Source of the DNA: IDS-8 sp964424805
Lineage (GTDB): Bacteria; Pseudomonadota; Gammaproteobacteria; Steroidobacterales; Woeseiaceae
Length of the DNA: 10,115 nt
Direction: 5' to 3'
NCBI GenBank assembly: GCA_964424805.1
Contig: CAYRKH010000102.1
Span: 1-10,115, forward strand
Position numbers and translations under genes: made by a program. The notes under the pieces are model-generated. The model ran no database searches and had not been told where the DNA came from. It worked only from the letters and a program-made list of their open reading frames with translations. Below are positions 1 through 5,592 of this stretch, piece by piece; the first letter of the stretch is position 1; every line of letters begins with the position of its first letter.

Positions 1-54
1 TTTTATTCCGACGATTTCGGTCAAAAGGGGGTCAGTTTTCAACCGACGTTGACA
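1..54. mobile_element. Probable terminal end of an IS21-family insertion sequence (partial)
   Basis: Read on the minus strand from position 54, the sequence begins TGTCAACGTCGGTTGAAAAC and continues into CTGACCCCC and CTTTTGACCG. This is the style of IS21-family ends: 5'-TG at the tip, followed by short internal repeats bound by the IstA transposase. On this reading the element extends leftwards out of the window and its tip lies at about position 54, where the plus strand ends in CA. No istA or istB coding sequence is inside the window, so only the end is visible. The family assignment rests on remembered resemblance of these termini and not on an alignment. It could instead be a solo remnant or an unrelated repeat. 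Confidence 0.45.
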
Positions 55-296
55 CCGTTGCTCGATACCTTCGGCTCCGCGTCAGATTCTGCGCGGCTTC
101 CCATGATCCGCTCAACCCCGCCGCCGTTGAACCAGTTGCAGATCACGTTGACCTTCTCGAGCATCGAGCCCGCATAATCCTCCAACGTGTCGTCAAGCAT
201 GCCGTCCGTCGTGCTCGCCATCTGCAGCACGTCGATCATGGCTTTCAGGTTGCGGGCCGCTTCATGCGGGCAAGCTTGGTTGTTCTCATTCATCAT
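39..296 (-). CDS. Small hypothetical protein, probably 3'-truncated by the IS end
   Basis: This is an 85-residue ORF of unrecognised family. I chose the ATG at 296 because a purine-rich GGGGAG (minus strand, about 304–309) lies 7 nt upstream; a longer reading from 341 has no such site. The product starts MMNENNQACPHEAARNLKAM, is mildly acidic and probably helical, with Cys at residues 9 and 53, and has no signal peptide or TM segment. The last few codons and the TGA stop fall inside the putative IS21-like end at 1–54, so the native C-terminus was probably lost or replaced. A strong terminator (342–378) separates it from the upstream tRNA-Val transcript, so it would need its own promoter; none is obvious. 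Function is unknown. An accessory or genomic-island origin is an inference from the neighbouring IS end and tRNA. Confidence 0.42.
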   Translation of the reverse strand: MMNENNQACPHEAARNLKAMIDVLQMASTTDGMLDDTLEDYAGSMLEKVNVICNWFNGGGVERIMGSRAESDAEPKVSSNGVNVG

Positions 297-341
297 TTGG
301 TAGCTCCCCATAGGAGGTTGAAGGAGCCAGCGGCCGGGCAC

Positions 342-378
342 AAAAAAAGCGCGGGCTCAAACATGGGCTTCCGCGCTT
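342..378 (-). terminator. Rho-independent terminator (minus strand)
   Basis: A perfect 8-bp inverted repeat, AAGCGCGG (347–354) with CCGCGCTT (371–378), is extended inward by GCTC/GGGC pairing around an AAACAT loop. On the minus strand it is followed directly by a run of seven T (348–342). The plus strand lacks a T tract after the stem, so termination acts on minus-strand transcripts. It sits about 200 nt downstream of tRNA-Val and is probably the end of that transcript, or of a small RNA between the two. It also insulates the small ORF at 39–296. Confidence 0.75.
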
Positions 379-512
379 CTCGCATCTATCATTGTGACAG
401 ACCATTGCCATGTACTCGGTTACTGGCGTGGTTTAGGACCGGCGGCGTGGTTCCAACACGTCGTCGGTCCGTTAATCATGCGCGGATCATACGCCCAGAT
501 CCACAGAAGGCT

Positions 513-534
513 TTCCGTACGTATTCCGTACAAG
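513..534. repeat. Short tandem repeat, two copies of TTCCGTAC with 11-bp period
   Basis: TTCCGTAC occurs at 513–520 and again at 524–531, separated by GTA. The spacing of about one helical turn suits paired protein-binding sites. It lies between the 3' end of tRNA-Val and the terminator, in the kind of place where integrase arm-type sites occur beside tRNA attachment sites, but no integrase gene is in the window. Two 8-bp copies could also be chance. The remaining DNA from 379 to 577 shows no convincing gene on either strand. Confidence 0.35.
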
Positions 535-577
535 CTGAATCAGAAGGCGGGATTTCGGATTAAGTGGCTGTTTTTGT

Positions 578-652
578 TGGTGGGCGGTACTGGGATTGAA
601 CCAGTGACCCCTGCCGTGTGAAAGCAGTGCTCTACCGCTGAGCTAACCGCCC
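578..652 (-). tRNA. tRNA-Val (anticodon CAC)
   Basis: The 75-nt minus-strand sequence folds as a complete cloverleaf. The acceptor stem is GGGCGGT/ACCGCCC, the D arm is GCTC...GAGC, and the anticodon stem CTGCT/GGCAG closes the loop TTCACAC, which puts CAC at positions 34–36. The T arm is ACTGG TTCAATC CCAGT, the discriminator is A and CCA is encoded. CAC reads the valine codon GUG, which is heavily used in a GC-rich genome. It stands alone with its own promoter just upstream, and its 3' flank leads into non-coding and IS-like DNA. A plus-strand ORF across it, ending in TGIEPVTPAV, is the familiar spurious translation of an antisense tRNA. Confidence 0.97.
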
Positions 653-668
653 GCCGGGAAGGCCGCCA

Positions 669-697
669 AGTCTAGACGCCCGGGCCCTGAATGACAA
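669..697 (-). promoter_or_regulatory. Sigma70-type promoter of tRNA-Val
   Basis: On the minus strand TTGTCA (697–692) and TAGACT (674–669) are separated by exactly 17 nt, matching the -35 and -10 consensus at 5/6 and 4/6. The -10 element ends 16 nt before the first base of mature tRNA-Val, leaving a leader of about 10 nt. Position and spacing fit a tRNA promoter well. Confidence 0.65.
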
Positions 698-876
698 TTC
701 CTGCGGCCCCGGCCCGGCGCTCCATGTTGCGAAGCGTCCGCACGCCGCCGTGATCCGAATCGCATGCGCAGGCAGGCTTCCCCATCGGCCTGTCCGGCCG
801 TTGTTAAACCATTTGCGCCCCGGCGGGCATCTCACGGGTGAAGCGGGCTTGTTGCGTCCGCAAGATCACAGCAACG

Positions 877-882
877 AGGAGG
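877..882 (+). promoter_or_regulatory. Shine-Dalgarno AGGAGG that fixes a TTG start
   Basis: A perfect AGGAGG sits 6 nt (CTGCCA) upstream of an in-frame TTG at 889. This is the only strong ribosome-binding site near the 5' end of the gene. It favours TTG 889 over GTG 838 and over ATG 934. Confidence 0.7.
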
Positions 883-888
883 CTGCCA

Positions 889-3084
889 TTGTCGGGGAGC
901 ACGCAGGCTACGCGATTTTACGTTTCAGCGACTATGCTGCTGGCGCTGCTGGTCGCCACGGGCGCGACCGCCGCCCCGGCGAACCGGGCGACGGCGGGGC
1001 ACGCAGAGCCCGGCGTGATCGTGCTGGACGGACACCTGGACGAAGCCGCCTGGGCGGGTGCCGAAGTAATAGAGCTGGTCCAGCAGGAGCCGCATCCCGG
1101 CGCGCCGACGCCGTACGTTACCGAGGTCCGGGTGCTGGCGGACGGGCAGCATCTCTACTTCGGCTTCACCAACCATGATCCGCGGCCCGATGCGATTGCC
1201 GTCCATACGCTTCGGCGCGACGACGGGCAGTACGGTGACGACAACGTTACCATCGTGCTCGACACGTTCGGCGCGCGCCGGCTCGGCTACTGGTTCGAGG
1301 TCAACGCCGGCGGTGCGCGCAGCGACGGGTTGAATGCCAATACGGTCACCGATCGCAACTGGAACGGCATCTGGGATGCGGCGGTGACGCGTTCGGCCAC
1401 GGGCTGGACCGCCGAGGTCGCGATCTCCACGCAGAGCCTGCAATTCGATGCCAATCTCGAGGCCTGGGGCCTCAACGTCGGGCGGTACGTGGCCCGTGAG
1501 CAGCTTTCATTACGCTGGGCGGGGATTACGCTCGATTCCGATATTTTCGACCTGCGCCGCGCGGGGGAGCTGCATGGTATCGACGGGTTGAAGCAGGGTC
1601 TCGGCCTTGCCGTGCGGCCGTATGCGCTGGCGCGCTACAACAGTGCCCTGGGCGGCGACTCAACGGGAGATGCCGGCATCGGCATCGAGTACAACTTCAC
1701 GCCGCAGCTCGAGGGCATCCTGGCGATCAACCCCGACTTCGCCGAGGCGGAAGTCGAGGAGGGGCAGGTGAACCTGAGCCGCTTCTCGCTGTTCTTCCCG
1801 GAGAAGCGGCCCTTCTTCCTGGAAGGGTCCAACCTGTTCGAGTTCGGCTACGGCTTGAACATCGGCGATGACGGCAACCTTAGCACGCAGTTCATTCCGT
1901 ATTTCTCGCGCCGCATCGGGCTGGTCGACGGCCAGATCGTGCCAATCGATGCCGGGGCGAAGCTCGTCGGGCACCTGGGTGACTTTTCCGTCGGGCTCCT
2001 CGACGTCGAAACCGGCAGCTCGCCGGCCGCACCGTCCACCAATCTCGCCGTCGCGCGCGCGGCGTACGACCTGAGCGACGAGTTCCGCATCGGCGCGCTC
2101 CTGACGCACGGAGACCCCGCGGGCCTTGTCGACAACAGCTTCGCCGGCCTCGACGGCGTCTGGCGCACTTCGACCTTTCGCGGCGACAAGAACCTCACGG
2201 TCTCCGGATGGTACGGGCACTCCTACGGCGATCTCGCGCCGGGCCAGCCGGACGGCTACGGCGCGGCCATCGAATACCCCAACGACCTCTGGTACGCGTT
2301 CCTCAAAGTAAACGAGTTCGGGGACGCGCTGGACCCCGCGCTCGGGTTCCTGCCCCGGCCGGGGACGCGCCAGTACCTCGGGATCGCGCTGTACAGGCCG
2401 CGGCCGCAAGGCGGCGTCTTCGACTGGGTCCGGCAATTCCAGTTCGGCGGCGAGTACATCCAGGTGGACGACCTGGACGGGATTCCCGAGAGCAAGGAGC
2501 TCGCACTGCTGCCGTTTCGCTTTACCACGGAATCCGGTTACTTCTTCGATCCGGTGTTCGTGGCGGACTACGAGTCGCTGAAGGCGCCGTTCACCATTGC
2601 ACCCGGCGTGACCATTCCCGCGGGCGATTATCGTTACAACCGGTACCTCCTGCGCGGGAACACGCCGGAGTCGCGGCCGCTGGTGGTCTACGCCAACGTC
2701 GGCACCGGTGACTTTTACACCGGCACGCTCAAGACGGCGTCCGTCGAGGTGGAGTGGACCTCACCGGATGGGCGGCTGCAGCTTGGCGTCGAGAACGAGA
2801 ACAACTTCGGCTACCTCCCGCAAGGCGATTTCATCATCCGCCTCACCAAGGTCGAAGCCGGCTGGTCGTTCACGCCGGACCTCGCCGTATCGACGTTCGT
2901 GCAGCAGGATTCCATCACCGACGAGATTGGCGTCAATGCGCGCCTGCAATGGATCATCCAGCCGGGGCGCGAGCTGTTCGTGGTATTCAATCACGGTATC
3001 GAGCCGCAGCTCGGGGACCTGAACCGGCCGCCGCCCACGGGCAACGCCGTTATCGTCAAGCTCCGCTGGGACACCTATTGGTAG
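889..3084 (+). CDS. CBM9-like / DUF5916 secreted protein, probable outer-membrane beta-barrel
   Basis: The product from TTG 889 is 731 residues. It opens with a short Arg-containing n-region and the hydrophobic stretch MLLALLVATGATAA, a typical Sec signal peptide with cleavage around residue 29. Residues about 42–220 resemble the CBM9/DOMON-like carbohydrate-binding fold: the VLDGHLDEAAW opening is characteristic, followed by WNGIWDAAV and WGLNVGRYV. From about residue 225 to the end it matches DUF5916. The hallmark block starts at residue 281 with NPDFAEAEVEEGQVNLSRF and runs into FPEKRPFFLEGSNLFEFG. The chain ends RWDTYW; a terminal aromatic in an alternating strand is the usual BamA recognition signal of outer-membrane barrels. 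The substrate is unknown; a role in carbohydrate or peptide handling at the cell surface is inference. It is followed after 27 bp by the TolB_N/TPR gene and is probably cotranscribed with it. The GTG at 838 would add 17 residues before the signal peptide, which is less plausible. Confidence 0.92.
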   Translation: MSGSTQATRFYVSATMLLALLVATGATAAPANRATAGHAEPGVIVLDGHLDEAAWAGAEVIELVQQEPHPGAPTPYVTEVRVLADGQHLYFGFTNHDPRPDAIAVHTLRRDDGQYGDDNVTIVLDTFGARRLGYWFEVNAGGARSDGLNANTVTDRNWNGIWDAAVTRSATGWTAEVAISTQSLQFDANLEAWGLNVGRYVAREQLSLRWAGITLDSDIFDLRRAGELHGIDGLKQGLGLAVRPYALARYNSALGGDSTGDAGIGIEYNFTPQLEGILAINPDFAEAEVEEGQVNLSRFSLFFPEKRPFFLEGSNLFEFGYGLNIGDDGNLSTQFIPYFSRRIGLVDGQIVPIDAGAKLVGHLGDFSVGLLDVETGSSPAAPSTNLAVARAAYDLSDEFRIGALLTHGDPAGLVDNSFAGLDGVWRTSTFRGDKNLTVSGWYGHSYGDLAPGQPDGYGAAIEYPNDLWYAFLKVNEFGDALDPALGFLPRPGTRQYLGIALYRPRPQGGVFDWVRQFQFGGEYIQVDDLDGIPESKELALLPFRFTTESGYFFDPVFVADYESLKAPFTIAPGVTIPAGDYRYNRYLLRGNTPESRPLVVYANVGTGDFYTGTLKTASVEVEWTSPDGRLQLGVENENNFGYLPQGDFIIRLTKVEAGWSFTPDLAVSTFVQQDSITDEIGVNARLQWIIQPGRELFVVFNHGIEPQLGDLNRPPPTGNAVIVKLRWDTYW

Positions 3085-3099
3085 CACGCGAAAACGTGC
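3084..3099. repeat. Small inverted repeat between the two operon genes
   Basis: GCACG (3084–3088) and CGTGC (3095–3099) flank the six-base loop CGAAAA, starting on the last base of the TAG stop. There is no T run after it, so it is unlikely to be a terminator. It could be a weak mRNA hairpin at the gene junction, or chance. Confidence 0.3.
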
Positions 3100-3111
3100 G
3101 AGAATTGGCCG

Positions 3112-5142
3112 ATGGCTCGCCCACTGGCCTTCGACAGGCTCGGACGTTTCTACCGGGAGCTCCGCCGGCGCAAGGTCATGCGCGTCGCGGCTTTCTATAT
3201 CGTGGCGGCATGGGTGGCGATCGAGGTCGCCTCCGTCGTGTTCCCGGAGCTGCTGCTGCCGGCGTGGAGCGTGCGCCTCGTCATCCTGCTGGCGCTCATC
3301 GCATTCCCCTTCGTCGTCGTGCTCGCCTGGATCTTCGACCTGACCCCTGCCGGCGTGCAGCGGACCCCCGAGCTTGCGCTCCCCGGAGCCGCGGCGGTTG
3401 CGCTGCCGGCTGCCTCGGCGCGCCCCAAGCGCTCACTCGCCGTGCTGCCGTTTCGCAATATCGGCGGGAATCAAGAAGACGACTACTTCTGTGAAGGGCT
3501 GGCCGAGGACCTGCTGATGGCCCTGTCGAAAGTGGAGGGGCTGCGCGTCGCCGCCCGCAGCTCGGCGTTCGCGTTCCGCGACGGCACGAGCGACGTCCGC
3601 ACGATAGGCGAAAAACTGAACGTCGCGAGCGTGCTGGAGGGCAGTGTCCGCCGGAGCGGCGGGCGCCTGCGCATCACCGTGCGCCTGCTCGATACGGCCG
3701 ACGGCTTCCAGCGCTGGACCGAGGTCTTCGACCGCGAGCAGGGGGACATCTTCAGGATCCAGGACGATATCTCGCGAGCGGTGTTCAATGCGCTCGACAT
3801 CGAGGTATACGGGGGTAAACGTCCGCGGATCGTGCCGGGGACCCGTGACGTGCAGGCCTATAACCTCTACCTCATGGGCCGGCACCACTTCCACCGGCGC
3901 ACGGAGGAGTCCCTCCAGCACGCCGTGCGTTACTTCGAGCAGGCCACCGAACGCGATCCCGGCTTCGCCCTGCCGTACACCGGCCTGGCCGATTCGTACT
4001 CGCTGCTGAGTGCCAGCGGCGAAAGCTATGGTCGGATACCCGTCGACGAAGCTATCGCGCGCGCCGCGCCGCTGGTCGAGCGCGCGCTCGAGCTCGATCC
4101 GCGCCTCGCCGAGGCGCATGCTTCCCTCGGCTTCCTGAATCGCCTGCGGCAGGATGCCGTGGCGGCGGAGCGGGCATTGCGCCGCGCGCTCGAGCTGAAC
4201 CCGGATTATTCAACGGCGCGCTCGTGGCTCGGCATCACGCTCACCGACCTCGGCCGGCTGCGCGAAGCGCGCGCCGAATTCGAGCGGGCGTACGAAGCCG
4301 ACCCGCTGTCGCCCATCGTGGGTACCAATCTCGCTTACGCGGTCATGAAAGCAGGGGATGTCGACGCCGCACGGCAGTTTTTCGAACGCGTCGTGGAAAT
4401 CGCACCGGAATTCACCGTCGCCCACTCGGGCATGGCGCACCTCGAACGCCGGTCCGGCCGGCCGAAACTGGCGCAGGAATGGTGGGAGCGCGCCAGGCGC
4501 ATCAATCCGCGGCGCGCCTACTATCCGGCGAACCTCGCCATGCTGCACCTCGAGGGAGAAGATTTGGCCGCCGCCGAGCGGGCGTTACTGGAAGCGGAAG
4601 CATTGGCGCCCAACGACGCGCAGATCGTGCGTACCCGGATCGCCGTGCTGATGGCGACGGAGCGGCATGACGAGCTGCTCTGCTTTACCGAGGGCCGCCT
4701 GCAGGGTGAGCGCACGAGTGCGGAAACGCTGGCCAATGCCGCCCTTGCGCAGCTCATATGCGGCGAGGCCGGGAAGGCGCTGCGCTACTACGAGCGCGCC
4801 GGTGGCGATTTCCGGCGCTGGACCTCCGACGCGCTCGTGTGGACCTGGCGCTTTCCACACGGCTTGTACTACGCCGAAGCGCTGTTGCGCACCGGCGCGC
4901 GGGAACGGGGCACTGCGCTGCTGGACCAGGCCGACGAGCTTTTTGAACGGCTGCACGGCGAGGGCCTCGTGAACCCCGAGCTGGATTACCAGCGGGCCCT
5001 GGTACTCACGATGCGCGGCCGGTTCGATGCGGCCGCCGCCTCGCTTGACCGCGCGATGGAAAACGGCTGGCGCAACCGCTGGCAGGCACGGCACGATCCC
5101 GCGCTCGCGGGCCTGCGCGAGCAAGGCCTGCTCAACGTTTAA
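3112..5142 (+). CDS. Inner-membrane protein with TolB_N/FlgO-like domain and TPR repeats
   Basis: The 676-residue product begins with an Arg-rich segment (RFYRELRRRK, residues 12–21) and two TM helices at about 24–44 and 53–75. By the positive-inside rule both termini face the cytoplasm. After a Pro/Ala linker, residues 107–225 form the domain often annotated TolB N-terminal or FlgO-like: RSLAVLPFRN, then FCEGLAEDLLMALSKVEGLR, VLEGSVRR and GFQRWTEVFDRE. From about residue 248 to the C-terminus there are successive TPR-type helical pairs with A-x-x-x-E/D-P-signatures such as ERALELDPRLAEAHASLG. Proteins of this build are widespread in Proteobacteria, often beside adenylate-cyclase or winged-helix domains. 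Here there is neither a catalytic nor a DNA-binding domain, so a scaffold or sensing role is inference. The start ATG has only a weak GAGAA ribosome-binding site 7 nt upstream. The 27-bp gap to the DUF5916 gene suggests an operon, and the gene converges on cutA with a 24-bp gap. Confidence 0.9.
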   Translation: MARPLAFDRLGRFYRELRRRKVMRVAAFYIVAAWVAIEVASVVFPELLLPAWSVRLVILLALIAFPFVVVLAWIFDLTPAGVQRTPELALPGAAAVALPAASARPKRSLAVLPFRNIGGNQEDDYFCEGLAEDLLMALSKVEGLRVAARSSAFAFRDGTSDVRTIGEKLNVASVLEGSVRRSGGRLRITVRLLDTADGFQRWTEVFDREQGDIFRIQDDISRAVFNALDIEVYGGKRPRIVPGTRDVQAYNLYLMGRHHFHRRTEESLQHAVRYFEQATERDPGFALPYTGLADSYSLLSASGESYGRIPVDEAIARAAPLVERALELDPRLAEAHASLGFLNRLRQDAVAAERALRRALELNPDYSTARSWLGITLTDLGRLREARAEFERAYEADPLSPIVGTNLAYAVMKAGDVDAARQFFERVVEIAPEFTVAHSGMAHLERRSGRPKLAQEWWERARRINPRRAYYPANLAMLHLEGEDLAAAERALLEAEALAPNDAQIVRTRIAVLMATERHDELLCFTEGRLQGERTSAETLANAALAQLICGEAGKALRYYERAGGDFRRWTSDALVWTWRFPHGLYYAEALLRTGARERGTALLDQADELFERLHGEGLVNPELDYQRALVLTMRGRFDAAAASLDRAMENGWRNRWQARHDPALAGLREQGLLNV

Positions 5143-5166
5143 TGCGAGGTCGAAAGGCGAGGGCGC

Positions 5167-5484
5167 CTACCCGGTCGACCGGCCGATCCACTCCAGGTAC
5201 GCCGGCAGGCCGTCGGTGACAGGCAGGACGATGATCTCCGGAACCTCATAGGGGTGGTGGTCCCGGATGGTCTTCATCGCGGCTTCGGCCGCCGACGGCG
5301 AGGTCTTTACGAGGAGCAGGATCTCGGGGTCGCATTTCACCTCGCCCTCCCAGCGGTAGCGGCTGCGGATATCGACCTGCTGCACGCAGGCCGCTTCGCG
5401 CCGTTCGATCAACGTCGTTGCCAGGCCGGCCGCCGCCTCCTGGCTGTCGACGGTGGTCATGATCAAGGTTGCTTTTGCATCCAT
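5167..5484 (-). CDS. cutA: CutA, divalent-cation tolerance protein (CutA1)
   Basis: The 105-residue product matches the CutA1 family in length and motifs. It opens with a beta-strand (ATLIMTTVDSQEAAAGLA), then has LIERREAACVQQVDIRSRYRWEGEV, the family signature HHPYEVPEIIVLPV (residues 75–88) and a C-terminal YLEWIG. CutA1 is a small ferredoxin-like-fold protein that forms very stable trimers and binds copper. It was linked genetically to copper tolerance in E. coli, although its cellular role is still unclear. The ATG at 5484 has a GGAG about 10 nt upstream. The E. coli protein is slightly longer at the N-terminus. The gene faces away from the S9 peptidase gene (108-bp divergent spacer) and converges on the TPR gene without a visible terminator. 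It is not in an operon with other metal genes. Confidence 0.95.
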   Translation of the reverse strand: MDAKATLIMTTVDSQEAAAGLATTLIERREAACVQQVDIRSRYRWEGEVKCDPEILLLVKTSPSAAEAAMKTIRDHHPYEVPEIIVLPVTDGLPAYLEWIGRSTG

Positions 5485-5553
5485 CGGTGCTGCCGCTCCA
5501 CGCCGTGAGGGTTGCGAACGCCGGGCCCTGACGGCCCCTCGTGACCCGTCGGG

Positions 5554-5559
5554 TATACT
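5554..5559 (+). promoter_or_regulatory. Candidate -10 element (TATACT) of the S9 peptidase gene
   Basis: TATACT, 5/6 to the -10 consensus, lies 33 bp before the ATG at 5593 in the cutA/peptidase divergent spacer. No good -35 sits at 16–18 bp; CTGACG at 5528–5533 would leave a 20-bp spacer. If real, the promoter probably needs an activator. An inverted repeat GGGCC(5523–5527)/GGCCC(5533–5537) overlaps the -35 region and could be an operator. No separate cutA promoter was found. Confidence 0.35.
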
Positions 5560-5592
5560 CGTTGACCCGCATACGAAGAATAAGGTCCGCTC

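Larger units (their letters stand above)
653..888. other. Intergenic region between tRNA-Val and the CBM9/DUF5916 gene
   Basis: This 236-bp GC-rich divergent spacer holds the minus-strand tRNA promoter at 669–697. No convincing plus-strand promoter could be picked out for the gene starting at 889. The only strong translation signal is AGGAGG at 877–882, which decides the start of that gene. The in-frame GTG at 838 has no comparable ribosome-binding site. Overlapping ORFs here on either strand have no start signals and look like shadows of high GC content. Confidence 0.5.

Noticed and set aside
394..621. Plus-strand ORF of 75 codons ending in TGIEPVTPAV
   Set aside because: The C-terminal part is the antisense translation of tRNA-Val; this is a well-known artefact and there is no ribosome-binding site.
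838..888. GTG 838 as the start of the CBM9/DUF5916 gene
   Set aside because: It has no Shine-Dalgarno and would place a Cys/Arg-rich stretch before the signal peptide; AGGAGG at 877–882 supports TTG 889.
1660..2436. Long minus-strand ORF (258 codons) opposite the DUF5916 gene
   Set aside because: It is a high-GC shadow: Arg/Ala/Val/Glu-rich with no recognisable motif, and fully inside a clearly real gene with family motifs in the other frame.
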